A model generated the notes under the pieces. That model did not search any database. It worked only from the letters and a program-made list of their open reading frames with translations, and was not told the DNA's origin. The position numbers and the translations under genes are program-made. Positions 34,438 to 45,925 of a stretch of DNA of 64,000 nt are shown in pieces (the stretch's first letter is position 1; every line of letters starts with the position of its first letter). Source of the DNA: Pollenia angustigena (Eukaryota; Arthropoda; Insecta; Diptera; Polleniidae); NCBI GenBank assembly GCA_930367215.1, contig OV884059.1, positions 29,565,882-29,629,881 of the forward strand. The letters run 5' to 3'.

Positions 34438-35194
34438 TAGAACAAGAGTTTCTAGTGCTGACGGGGTTAGAGTTTTATATTAAAATGCTAATGCTTATGA
34501 GTACCAGTACTTGATGTAGTACAAGGGCACCACTTGTAGACTAATAGAATTTTTTATAACAAAACTAAAATTCTAGAAAATATTTGTACTTTGCTACTAC
34601 TTTTTAAATTCGATTTAAAATCATTTATTTATCCGATGTTTTTATAAAAAAAAATGTTAAAATGCTAAAGTTTTCTATACACAAGAACTAGTAACAAACT
34701 AGCTCTTAAGCACCCAATGTGGTCCGGGTGTACTAGTACACGTCTATTACCAATAGTACTTGTAAGTTTCAAGCACACTAAATGCTAATTTGAGCGTTAA
34801 GATGGTATAGAAAAGTTTACAGTTGAGGACTAGTACTGGATATTTTTGTACTAGTTTGGTACTAGTTAGGTACTAGTTCAATCTACGGTAGGGTATTTAG
34901 ATTATTTCAAATTCGTAGCCAAGTTTTTGCTCACACCTCAAAATTGACTTTTTGTGTTTTTGTTACTTTTTTTATAACTAAAATTAAGACAATACACATA
35001 AAGAAAAGCTATAATAAAGAAAAATAAACATAAGCAATATGTAATACACAAAGAAAAAGCAATTGAAAACAAAAATAAATAAAATAAATTTCTAAAAGGG
35101 ATAAAAAACTTTGACAATTTTGCAGTTTGTTTTCAAAAAAGATTTTACTCTAGTAATAATTTTCAATACTTTTTTATTTTTACTAAGAAATTAC
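34438..35194. other. ACTAGT-rich intronic sequence
   Basis: TAGTACTAG / ACTAGT words recur between 34500 and 34880 (near 34680, 34730, 34830 and 34860). No gene, and no clear unit length. Confidence 0.45.
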
Positions 35195-35643
35195 CAAGGC
35201 GAATTCATAAAGGTGACCGCATCATGAGATAGAGTTATGCTAGCTATCCCTTTTTTTTGAAAAATACTATGTATTTTGTTTTTGTAAAAAGTTAGACTGA
35301 CTGTAAAAATTATTTGTTGAAAATATAAAAAGGAAATTTTTTGTTTATAAAATTGGATACACAATTGCTTTAGAAAGTAAATCTTTTTCCTCTATTGTAA
35401 AGTAATGGTGACTCCACTTATTCCTTACGCCTTTTTATTTCCTTGTGTTTATCTTTTAGATTCACTTTTTTATTTTATAAAATTAAAATAAGTTTTTTTT
35501 TCAAAAATTTAAATTTTTATTGAATTTAAAATTTGAATTAATTTTTTCACAAAATGTAAACAAAACTTGACATTCAGTATACACACAAAAAAATAAACAA
35601 AAAACAGATGACGTGAAAATGTCACCTTTATGAATTCGCCTTG
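35195..35643. mobile_element. hAT-type MITE, complete copy
   Basis: CAAGGCGAATTCATAAAGG at the left and CCTTTATGAATTCGCCTTG at the right are perfect inverted repeats, extending by GTGAC. The flanks GAAATTAC (35187-35194) and GAAATTAC (35644-35651) are an exact 8-bp duplication. CAAGG ends and 8-bp targets fit hAT. The interior is non-coding. The fragment at 1-83 is the same family. It lies about 300 bp upstream of the Pde9 exon at 35941. Confidence 0.9.
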
Positions 35644-35940
35644 GAAATTACACACATCAAACAGATAACAACGACAAAACAAAACGATGTTGGAGTAAAT
35701 TTAACAAAAAAAAAACCTTTAAAAAACCAGTTGGCATTTAAGTAACTAACAAACTGAAACTTCTAAATATTTTACTCGCATAAATTTAATTTTATATCTT
35801 TCTTTTTTTTTTGTGTTGCTTTTTCCAAAACAAATGGAAAATCATTTTTCATTTACCTTAATCATTAAGACTTAAATTTCATGATACATTTTTGTTTTAT
35901 CCTGTTTTGTCATTTTCATTTTTTTTATTTTTATTTACAG

Positions 35941-36092
35941 ATGTATGCTATAACACGTCAGGCCAATTTATTACAACGTTTGGGTGACTTGGAGTGTCTA
36001 ATTTTGTTGGTATCCTGTATTTGTCATGATCTCGATCATCCTGGCTACAACAACATTTATCAAATAAATGCCCGTACAGAGCTGGCACTACG
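35941..36092 (+). CDS. Pde9: Pde9 exon (HD metal-binding core)
   Basis: This is a 152-nt internal exon with acceptor TTATTTACAG and donor CG|GTATGT. It reads MYAITRQANLLQRLGDLECL, then ILLVSCICHDLDHPGYNNIY and QINARTELALR. HDLDHPGYNN is the class I phosphodiesterase metal-site motif; with the upstream HNxxH it binds the catalytic Zn and Mg ions. The phase is 0 on entry and 2 on exit, so Arg is completed by the first base of the 41938 exon. The residues match dipteran PDE9 closely and no stop interrupts. The open frame starting at 35881 upstream is intron. Confidence 0.95.
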
Positions 36093-36309
36093 GTATGTAT
36101 GTGTTTTAAGTGTATGAATGCTAGAAAGCAGTATGGAAAATAAAAGAAGGGACAGGTATAACTAGAAAACAATTCTGCCAATCAATATGACTGAGTGTGT
36201 GTCCATTAGTTTTCAGGTTAAATTCTCATTAAGTGCATGGAAAATGATTTTAATTACGGACATTCTTACATGCATTGCCGACAGGGAAGCAAACTTTCTA
36301 TAACTTTAT
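36093..36309. other. Pde9 intron start
   Basis: No feature beyond the donor site was seen. Confidence 0.6.
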
Positions 36310-36950
36310 GTAGATACACAGAAAAAAATAAATAATATCAATAAAAAAATCTGTGATATTAATTTAAAAAATTAATGAAATTTGCACCAGTTAATAGATT
36401 ATCTACTTTTTTTTAATTAAAATAAACTTTAATTAACTAATAATCACACTTATTGTGTTTGGCGTATTTAAAATAGGCCTACGACTGTTTGGTAATAGAT
36501 TAAAGAGAACGTGAACTTTTTTCCTTTAATCTAATACCAAACAGTTTTAGGCGTATTTAAAATATGCCAAACACAATAAGGGTGAATATTCTAACAATAA
36601 AATATTTAATTGATGTCATGATTGTTTTCAATTAAAAAATTTGTGATATTAATTAAAAAATTTATTGAATTTGCACCAGTAAACCGATCAATAAAATCAG
36701 TAAAATATTTTAACAAATAGAAACTGGAATTATTTCCTTCCGAAGGTTACTCTATATTATATTCAACATTTTTTTATTTTTCGAATTTTTTCTATGAGCT
36801 AAATTTCAGTTATGTATTTTATAAAGCTTTTTTGTAATAGTTCTATTCCTTCAATTTTTCAGAAATGACTTTATACACTACCAGACTATTATAATTGATT
36901 AATTGATTAATAATATTCTAACAATTAAATATTTAATTGATGTATTATTA
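36310..36950. repeat. AT-rich repeat with internal direct repeats
   Basis: TGTGATATTAATT...TTTGCACCAGT occurs near 36350 and again near 36645, and TAATATTCTAACAATTAAAT near 36910 resembles the text at 36587. A palindromic element (36447-36584) is inserted between. ACACAGAAAAAAAT near 36315 resembles the end of the element at 62125. Confidence 0.55.
36447..36584. mobile_element. Palindromic MITE, 138 bp
   Basis: CACTTATTGTGTTTGGCGTA is mirrored by ATATGCCAAACACAATAAGG. Inside, CTGTTTGGTA...ATTAAAG pairs with CTTTAAT...TACCAAACAG. Almost the whole element can fold on itself. Confidence 0.7.
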
Positions 36951-36959
36951 TGATTTCAC

Positions 36960-38922
36960 CAGTGTTGTCAGTGAAATTTCGAGAGAGATACATTTTAGTT
37001 CCAAAAAAGATAAAATTTTTCCCCAAAAGATACATTTTGAAAAATAATTTTTACCGTTTTACATTTATTAACATAACATTTTTATTTCATATTTATTGAT
37101 TGAATGAATATTGTAAAGGTTAGATTACACGGTAATACAATGTATTACGACATGATGTAGAATGCGAAAAATCATATCGTGTAAAAGCAGAATGTATTGA
37201 GTAAGAGAGAATACGAATACAATATCTGACAAGCGGTCGGTAAATATTTTTCTTCTAAACCAGTTTAGATAACTGTCTTTGGATGTTATCAAAAGTAATT
37301 AATTTTTATAAAAATTAACACATACACAAGAATAAGCAGAAGACAGAAGAACTTAGAAAACCTAACGACAAAATACATCCCAGCTAGCATTTTGTATCAT
37401 AATCTAATCATTTAGGAATCAGCTTCAAGGGAAAAATACCCGTATATGAGCTCATTTTTCAATCATTAATTTTACTCTCGTTGTGAGAAAATGGTACCCA
37501 ACCGAAAAATCAACTGAAAGAATCACTTGTGATACAATTTTCTGATTCCTTTTTGATAATTTAAATGTTAGCTTTTCAAACCATTATTGAATCGTTTTTG
37601 TCTCATTTTTTAATCGTAAATTATCATGTTTTAATACTCATGTTTTTTTTAATTTTTCTCCAAAAAATCAGCACCATTATGGCTTTTGAACCAAACAAAA
37701 TTAATTTAAGTTTATAAATTATCAATAATTTTTGGGCTTCTTTTTTTACTTTTTTCTTTTGTTTGGCAAACATGAAATTTTCTATTTTTATATTTTTTCA
37801 TTTGGCAAAAACAAAAATTCAAAATATTTAAAAATCATTTTTTAAACATATAAATGAATCATATATGAATCCTTCTTTAATCACTCAGGTGATAAATCAG
37901 TTTTTAATCATCAAAACTTATCTGAAAAGAATCATTTGGGTGATTTTTACAAAAAATAATCAGCCAAATGCTACCTGGGATGCTATTTTTGGATTAAGTT
38001 GTCACTGTACCAGAGAATAGCTTTTTGCAATTGAAAAAAAATCGCATTTAATTAACGACAACAAATACACACGCTTACGGTCATACAGTCAAACTCGCGC
38101 AACCGCAAATATTCGCTGCTGGTTTGCAGTCATTCAAATAACGCACATCGTGCTTTGTTATCTATACAATCGTTGCCTTCGTTTTTTTTTATAAAGATTC
38201 TAAGTGTTCTGAGCGCAAATGATTGTTTGGTAAAGAAACAAAAAATACAAACGAAAGAGCCAGAAATCAAACAATCATTACTCATGTATTTATGCAGCAT
38301 TAACTATGTAGTACAAGAAAAAAAAAATTTTAATTAAACTAAACACACATACTTATGTAGGTACACACAATTTCCATAGAAACAAAAAGTACAGTAGTAG
38401 TAGTAGTAGGTACAATGTATTTTTGTTATTGTTGTTTTTATTGTTGTTAATTTTGAAAAAGCGTCTCATCGTTGTTTATTGTTGTTGTTGTTAATGTAAA
38501 CAAAAGAATAGAGAATGTGCTCTTTTGAATTTACTCAGTTGTGTTATATTGCGTGAGCAACAAAAATGCAAATAAAGCACTTTCAATAAAAAACGAATAA
38601 ATGAAAATATCAAATGTGTACGAAAGGAAAAAAAAATTACCAACGTTGAACTTTGTTTTGCATGTATAGAGTTATTGTAAATTTTAGCGTATGAATAAAT
38701 GCACAAAAATAGTGAGATTTGAGGTTCTCTGCACTGTACACAGTATTCATAACGAAATGATAACTTAAAAACACTTTGTCAGAGACGGAAAGTTTAATAT
38801 TTTATGTCTGTACATTTTACGTACAGATTTAAAAGATACGAAAAATTTCAGGATTATACATGATACCCGAAGTCATCAAAATATACGAAAAATTTATCTT
38901 TCGCATTCTAATGGCATCACTG
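36960..38922. mobile_element. Non-autonomous hAT element, ~2 kb
   Basis: The ends CAGTGTTGTCA and TGGCATCACTG are imperfect inverted repeats. They are flanked by GATTTCAC (36952-36959) and GATTTTAC (38923-38930), 7 of 8 matching. The interior shares TTGCAATTGAAAAAAATCGCATT-type text with the hAT element at 4452 (near 4905). No transposase frame was seen. A MITE is inserted at 37379-37979. Confidence 0.75.
37379..37979. mobile_element. CCCAG-TAGCATTT element nested in hAT
   Basis: CCCAGCTAGCATTTTG at the left and CAAATGCTACCTGGG at the right are inverted ends with AT on both sides. Further matching words occur subterminally (AATCATTT). Non-coding; the superfamily was not assigned. Confidence 0.65.
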
Positions 38923-38962
38923 GATTTTACATTCTTCTTTAGGTATGTTAAAACCGGTTTAC

Positions 38963-39678
38963 TTTTTATACCCACACCACAATAGTGGAGAGGGTATTAT
39001 GCATTTGTGCTGATGTGTGTAACGCCTTAAAATAGTGGTCCTAGACCCACCTTAAAGTATACCGATCTACTCAGAATCACTTTCTGAGTCGAACTAACGA
39101 TGTCCGTCCGGCTGGCTGGCTGGCTGGCTGTCCATGTAACCTTGTGCGCAAAGTACAGGCCGCAATTTTGAAGATAATTTGATAAAATTTGGGTCAGAGG
39201 TTCTTATTGGCACAAGGACAAAGCCTATTGAAAATAGGCCGAATCGTAGGACCACGAGGGAAGATTGGGGGAAATTTCTTCCTCTCAGAAACTATCAAAC
39301 CGATTTTAATGAAATTTAAAACATAGATAGAAGCATATCTATATGGGCACAAAATCTCTGCATTTTTTAAAAAATAGGAACACGAGGGGAGATAGGGGCA
39401 ATTTCTGCCTCTCAAACCGATTTTAATGAACTTTAAAACATTGATAGATCCATATCTATAGGGACACATTAGCTATACAGTTTTTAAAAAATAGGAACAC
39501 AGGGGGAGGCAGGGGGCAATTTCTGACTCTCACAAACTTTCAAACCGATTTTCATAAAGTTTATCAACATAGATAAATCCATATTTACATGGACACATAA
39601 GCATGATGTGTTTTTAAATACTGTGGCGTAGGGTATCATATGGTCGGGCTTGACCGACTATACTTTCTTACTTGTTTT
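38963..39678 (+). mobile_element. HINE/DINE-like Helentron element, family 2, copy 2
   Basis: It starts TATACCCACACCAC and has a (GGCT)n / GTCCGTCC microsatellite at 39100-39131, followed by tandem units with CCATATCTATA. It ends GTAGGGTATCATATGG with a perfect hairpin GTCGG-GCTTGA-CCGAC, then TATACTTTCTTACTTGTTTT. It is opposite in orientation to the copy at 14951. Confidence 0.78.
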
Positions 39679-40404
39679 GGTTTTGCGTTTTTATACACCG
39701 CTTTAAAAGTGTTGCTTGTTAATGCAAATACAGTACATATTAGGGCTTTTGCGTAAAAAGCCTCCAATTTCTTAGATTAATTTTCAAAATGTGCCGGTTT
39801 TTTACATTTTTTGTAAGAATGTTGTTGATAAAAGTAAACGTTACATTCACTTAATTAAAACTTATTTTATTTTATTAATGATTTAATTGAAAAAAAAAAA
39901 TTGCGAGATTGTTTTTTTTTCTCTGCGTACCCATAAATTACATGTAGGTTTGTTAGTCGTTAGAATGTGTATAATCTTGATACTTGACTATGATGATTTT
40001 TATGAGTGTTTGTAAGATTTTGGTAAGTTCATGCAAGAAAGTTGCAAATGACATCCAGTACCCAGTGTCTGCTTATGGCTTAAAGCATTGCAAATTGAAA
40101 TGTTTTGTCACTCTAGTTACATGAACAGAATTCATTTGAACACACTCTCGATACATTTTTTTTTTCTTAACACATACACACATATATACATATTTACATG
40201 ATTGATGGATATTTATTCCGTTTACTGTTATCGATTGACAGCAAGGGTATTGATTTTTTTGTTGTGTTTAAATTAAATGTAACAGTTTTGATTTTATTTT
40301 TAAAAATAAAGAACTCATAACAAGCAAATTGAAGGCAAAACTAAAATATAGAAAATTTAAAAAAAAAACTCATTAAGAATTTAATTTAATTTACTTTAAT
40401 ATGA
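39679..40404. other. Intronic sequence, nothing recognised
   Basis: AT-rich, with no supported frame. Confidence 0.5.
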
Positions 40405-41460
40405 TGATGTTAATTGTAAACAAAACAAAAAGTTTTTTGAGAATTATCTTAATATTTTTTATTATAATAGAAGGATATATCGCTCATTTGCTGCAAGACC
40501 GGCATAACTCAAAAAATTAAATTTTGGAGTTAGAGATGCAGAATTGTTCGCTTTATATATTTATATTTATTTCTTTATATTGAGTATTAAATTCATCTTT
40601 TCCAGTTTGAAGAGAATGTGTCTTCTTTTTTTCTAAGTAGTTAGAGCAAATCAAAAACTTTAAATGCGATATGACAATCATGTGTGAAACAAAATATCGT
40701 CCAAATGCTCGGCACGGCTTCGGTGGCCTAACTCTATCCGATGGTCCATATTTTTAATGACTCTGAGACATAATTGAGGTTCAATGTCGTTAATGTGCCG
40801 AATTATTTCCTCCTTTAGCTCTTGAATTGTTGTTGGCTTATTAACGTACACTTTTTCTTTTTAATCCCGAAAAAAGAAGTCCCGCGGTGGCAAATCACAT
40901 GATAGTGGCGGCCAATTAACACCGTCACGACGCAAGATAACACGCTCATTGAATTTCTGGCGCAAAAGAGCCGTTGTTTTGTTGGCTGTATGGCAAGTGG
41001 CACCATCCTGTTGGAACCACATATCGTCCAGGTCCATATCCTCAATTTCTGGCCACAAGAAATCCGTTTTCATCCAGCGATAGCAAACACTATTGACGAC
41101 AACTGCTTGGGCGATCTTAATTTTCGAAGAAGTACGGCCCGATGACGCAGAACGAACTGGGCGACAATGCACAGGTGTTTTCACATTTCCTACAGACTCG
41201 GTTTGTTGAAATTTTCCTACAATTTGCTCCCGATTGTGGGAACAATTAGTCGATTATTATGACCAAAAAAATTCCGAAGTGCACAATATGCATTTTGATT
41301 TGAACGCCCATTTTCGTAAAAAGCTTAAAGCGCTGCTCAACTGAGTACCTCTTCATGGTTGAATTTGTCAAATACTGAAACAAAGAAATGTGAAATTAAG
41401 TTGGGCAAAACACTTGTCCTTAAAGTGTGACTCACAATTAACATCGTGCATTATGGTTGA
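40405..41460 (-). pseudogene. Mariner-like transposase relic, DD41D-type lineage 3, copy E
   Basis: On the - strand the frame at 40861-41184 reads DFLWPEIEDMDLDDMWFQQD, then GATCHTANKTTALLRQKFNE and WPPLSCDLPPRDFFF. QQD is the second catalytic Asp. The third motif is altered (LPPRDF for LTPLDY). The N-terminal half is scrambled, and the 3' part is in another frame. Relative to the related copy at 60162, about 210 bp of unrelated sequence (about 40455-40668) interrupts the distal end. The right terminal sequence (AACATCGTGCATTATGG) matches that copy, but the left terminal repeat is gone. Confidence 0.8.
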
Positions 41461-41937
41461 ATATAAAAAATGATACATATACCTGTATAGTAAACCCTGG
41501 GAGCTACCGCGAAATAATCTACAAGTTCGAAACATTTGTACTGTGTATAACGAATTTCGTTCTTGTTTGAAAAGAGTGCCAGAGTGGAGAATTTGCAAAA
41601 ATTATTGTTCATAATAGAGATTTGCTTTTTTTAAAGAGAATTTGATTTCGATAAAGTATAAAAAGAATTTCCGTTCATTCGTAACAAATCCATAATACGC
41701 AACTCGTCATACACAATACAAATTGTTTGAACATGTTGATTGCAATCAATACATTGGCATCGTTTTATATCAATAAAAAAACAAAAATGATTTAAAAAAC
41801 ATTTCCTTTCAAATATATTTTCACATGTCCATTCATTGGAAAATCATGACTTAAGCCTTTCATGTACATTTATTACAATAAAAAGCTTTTTTTTTACCGA
41901 TTTAACATTTTGTCTAAAACCTCTTTTATCTTTTCAG
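41461..41937. other. Pde9 intron before exon 41938
   Basis: No gene seen. The last 50 bases form a pyrimidine-rich tract leading to TTTTCAG. Confidence 0.6.
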
Positions 41938-42045
41938 CTATAACGACATATCGCCTTTAGAAAATCATCATTGCTCGATAGCATTTCGTTTATTGGAACA
42001 TCCAGACTGTAATATTTTTAGAAACTTTAGTAGAGAAGCATTCAA
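41938..42045 (+). CDS. Pde9: Pde9 exon (catalytic domain, ENHH region)
   Basis: This is a 108-nt internal exon with acceptor TTATCTTTTCAG and donor TTCAA|GTAAGT. Joined in phase to the 35941 exon, it reads [21 protein letters not shown] and then [15 protein letters not shown] before ending in phase 2. ENHH is a signature of PDE9-type catalytic cores and follows the HDLDH exon directly. All residues fit the dipteran protein. The next expected exon should begin with the rest of an Asn codon and an IREG-like stretch. I could not find it before the window end, so the intron may exceed 21.9 kb. Confidence 0.93.
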
Positions 42046-42302
42046 GTAAGTTCAAGTTAAATTTTATTTTAAAAATTTTATACACATTAAACAAAAAGAA
42101 AAAAAAAGAATTTATATAAATTTTTATGGTTTATTTTCTAAGCGAAAAAAAAAGAAAAACATGTGTATAAATTTTTTGTTCATCTCAATTTTCAACTGCA
42201 AAAGTTTGAACAAGGAAAACTTTTAAAAATTTTATTTTTTTAAGGGGAGAAATAAAAAACAATAATGTTTAAGTGGTACTCGTACAAAATGATTCAGCTA
42301 AA

Positions 42303-42340
<38 letters not shown>

Positions 42341-42951
42341 AAAAAAAAGGTAACCAACTTGAACAGTTTTTTAAAATATAAAATATATTTTTTTAAGTAA
42401 TTTAAAAAAAATAGTAGTAAATTACTAAAAGATTTAAACAATTTTAAGTTTAATCTTTTTTTTTATTTCTCAGTTGGCCGCCCTATTTCCTTTTTTTTTT
42501 TTTTTTTGTATACTTTTAATTTCAGGGTAGATAAGTGTGTAAATTTTAAAGTGCATAAAATGTATACAGTTTCTCTCTCTCTCCCTCTTTTATCACTATA
42601 AATTTGTGTGTTTGTGTGTTAGCTTGTTTATTATAATAAAACTCATAAATAATCATCACACTTAGTTACTAAACTAAATAGAGAAAACTAAAAAAATGCC
42701 AAAAAAAAAATTAAATACATTTTCCCAAAATAATATTTTAATGTAAAATAGTTTTATTACACATCAACTTGTGCACACAGAAACTAACACAAATATACAA
42801 ATTCAAATGCACTTGCAAGTTTTTGTATTTATTAAAAATTTAGCATATTTTACGGGTTAAATGCAATTATTTTATAATAAATATTTATTATACACATAAT
42901 GTTATTGTATAACAAAATTGTGCATTAAATTCATACACTTAGGCCAGTTTT
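42046..42951. other. Pde9 intron start with long T tract
   Basis: A run of about 32 T lies at 42306-42338 and a second T run near 42490-42507. AT-rich with no gene. Confidence 0.6.
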
Positions 42952-43320
42952 CACAACATACCGATTACTATAAGTAAACTTTAAACGGCCTTATGAAAAG
43001 TGTTCCATTATTAAAACTTTACTTTAACATAAACTGAGCGATAAAGTAAATTAGGGTTCATCCTACCTATACCTATCCTATCCTGAGAACGGGTCTAAGG
43101 CCCGTTTTCACAACTTACTGATAGCTAAAGGTATGATTGTATCGGCCGTATAAAAACTGTTCCACTATTGCAACTTTGCTTTAACCTACCAGGTAGGATG
43201 AACCTTAATTAACTTTATCGCTTACTGAAGGTTAACGTAAAGTTTTAATAATGGAACACTTTTTATCAGGCCATTTACAGTATGCTTTTAGCTATCGGTA
43301 AGTTGTGAAAACGGGCCTTA
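42952..43320. mobile_element. AGGCCCGTTTTCACAAC MITE with extra half copy
   Basis: A full element lies at 43096-43320: TAAGGCCCGTTTTCACAACT is mirrored by AGTTGTGAAAACGGGCCTTA. Immediately upstream, 42952-43075 is a diverged inverse of its right half (TAGGCCAGTTTTCACAAC...GTTCATCCTACCT). The unit is therefore a composite of one and a half copies. TA/TTA-type flanks leave the target rule open. Confidence 0.7.
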
Positions 43321-43369
43321 GAGGAATTAAAAGAAAAATATTTACCAGTTGTCAAAGGAATTTGTAAGA

Positions 43370-45140
43370 ACTTAACATTATTTATAAATGTGGGCAGTTC
43401 CAGCGAAAAGTCTACTTTTTGTAAAGTAACGCCAGAAGTAATTTTAATTGTTTCTCAAAAAAATTTTATATGTATAGTTTACTTTTTTTTATTTAGGAGT
43501 AAAGCGCAACTAGCTCTACATGAAGTAACAAAAGGAATAATGGTTGAACAACATGGTCCTAAAATACGACCTTATTTGCATTCTGGCGTTACATTAAAAA
43601 ATAAGAACATTTAAAAAAAATTTTTTTAAGAAAAGCTTTTCTTAAAAAAGAACATTAAAAAAAATGTTGCCTCCCCTCTAGATTTTATCCTGGCTACGGC
43701 CATGTAGTCGTGTATTGTCATTGGAAATATGTATGCCTGCAAAGTTTCATCCATTTGCATTGAGTAAAAGGCGCTCAAAAAAGCATTTTACCAAAAAAAA
43801 AAAAATGTTTTACCCCCCCTCCCCTAGATTTTATCCTGCCTACGCCCATGTCTTCATGTATTGTCATCGGGATTATGTATGTCTGCAAAGTTTCATCCAT
43901 TTGCATTGTGTATAAGACGGTTAAATTAACGTTACAAGATTTGATTTTCCGAAGTGAAGCTAAAGAAATGTTTTTAAAAAGTAGTCTTTTCGCTGAAAAT
44001 GCCCATATGTACCTTACAACAAGCAAAGATTTTAAAATTTTATAGCTTGAAAAATAAATCTATATATGTCCAAAGTTTACTAAAAAAAGTTTTATACAAA
44101 ACGTCTTGCTCAATTCGCAGTGTTATTCAGTTTTGTAATGCAATACAAAATCCACTTCCGTTTTTTAACGTCACGCCATCGCACATTTTTGCTTATATCT
44201 GCAAATCCTTAGCGTCTATTGCTGTAACTTTTGTTCTGAATATAGTGCTACTTTATTACTTTGTATATGGGTAATTCCAAAGTGTCGAACGTGACAGTCG
44301 TACGCATCAAAAATGCAATAACATTTTAAACAAAAAATAATATTTTTACGTTTTCTTAGCCCTTAAATTATAGCACTAAGAAAGCACTGTTATCTATGCT
44401 AAAGTTTATGGAGGGCACAATTTTAGGTCAAAGATAATGGCAAAAGAAGTAGCAGTACGAACGTGAAAAAAACAAAAGTAGTTTTTGTGGCCATGTATAA
44501 AAAGGCGTAATTCTTACTTTCAGAATTTTGCGTAGCAATGTAAAATTAAAATGTCTTGGTTTGATTCCAAAATCTTCTGTATTTTCTTTTTTTAAGCCAA
44601 AATCTGGGTCGATACGTGACATTTCGAACATGAATTTTTTCCAAAATAATTTAACTGAATAATGATTAAAACAAAATAAAAATTTACCATTAATCCGAAT
44701 AACATATTTCTCTTTGAACTCTTCCTTAGATAACAGACCATGTAAGAAAAGTTTTTGGAATAATTTTTATCAAATATCACCTCTTTTAAGGAAGATAATA
44801 TTAAAGAAAACATACAATAAAACATTCTCACAAATAAGAAATTACGTTTGCACAACTTTACAGTCTGATTTTTCATCTAAGTGAACGAATTTATGGGGGA
44901 ATTTATAAAATTAGTAGAAATCTAAATATTTCTCTATAACAATACCGTAAAATAATCAGCTTTTAATAACTTAAATTTTCGGTCAGGTTGGATCTTTTGA
45001 CGGAAATGCCCATATTTAAAAACCCTTTTTACAAATTTGACTTCATCATTTAATTTTTTTACATTTTGTGGTACAAATAACACGACACGTCAAAATGGAA
45101 ATGCCCATATATAGATTTTGAGCTCTATAGATGTTTTATT
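43370..45140. repeat. Dispersed repeat with TGCCCATAT blocks and 135-bp duplication
   Basis: AAAAGTCTACTTTTTGTAAA near 43410, GAGTAAAGCGCAACTAG near 43496 and GGTCCTAAAATACGA near 43554 recur in order at about 56248-56405. TAGATTTTATCCTG...CATTTGCATTG occurs twice in tandem (43679-43760, 43825-43909). The phrase AAATGCCCATAT recurs near 43997, 45005 and 45111. There is no long frame. It is probably an old, fragmented non-autonomous element. Confidence 0.5.
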
Positions 45141-45416
45141 TTTTTAAAACCCACTCTCAAAATTAAGAGTTGCAGTTAGTACGTAACGTTTTTAAACGAA
45201 ATTTTGAAGGAAGCCAATTCTTTTATTACTAAGCTTAAAGTTTTGTTAGAGATTTATACATTGAAAACCAGTGTTCGAAAATCAACATTTAATATCGCTC
45301 CTTTTTGTTCGATTCGGTAGATTTGTGGAAAATACAAACGCTTATAGTATTTGTGTAGTAAATCATTAAAAAAATAACGTTTCTTTGTTTGTCAACTTTC
45401 GAACAAAAAAATAATA

Positions 45417-45618
45417 CAGGGGTCTAATCGAATGTTTTTGCATACGACAGACACTGACGTATCGAATGAAAACTCGATAAATGTAATGTCGAGTTACTCG
45501 ATAACGAATGCTATTATTTCAAATTCCATAATTTTCATTCGATATCGAGTTTCATGATACCAAAATAAATAACTTCGATCAATTTTGCTCGATATCGTAT
45601 GCGGTGATTAGACCCCTG
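45417..45618. mobile_element. CAGGGGTCTAATC MITE, nested
   Basis: CAGGGGTCTAATC at the left and GATTAGACCCCTG at the right span 202 bp. The interior is rich in inverted TCGATA/TATCGA words. CAGGG ends suggest hAT, but no clear 8-bp duplication is seen. Confidence 0.7.
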
Positions 45619-45653
45619 TTTTATCCAACTCAACAAAAGATGAGAACATTTAG

Positions 45654-45925
45654 GCCCTAAATTTGTAAAACGCAAACGCAACGCCAAAAATTATATTGAA
45701 AGCAAAAACAAAATCGAAAATGTTTCATAATTTTGTTGTTGTTTTCTATAGAAATGTATATTGAATTTTTAAATATCAAACGCTGCATATCTTGTGGCGT
45801 TGATAATTTTAAAACGCAATATGTATTTCTGTAGAAAGCAACAACAAAATTTTGAAAAATTGTTGACATTGTTTTGCTTTCATGTTATTTTTGGCATTGC
45901 GCTTGTGTTTTACAAATTTAGGGCC
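45654..45925. mobile_element. GGCCCTAAATTTG palindromic MITE, nested
   Basis: GGCCCTAAATTTGTAAAACG is mirrored by TGTTTTACAAATTTAGGGCC. The arms continue through GCCAAAAATTAT and GAAAGCAAAA. TTA lies on both sides (45651-45653, 45926-45928), a PIF/Harbinger-type target. Confidence 0.75.
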
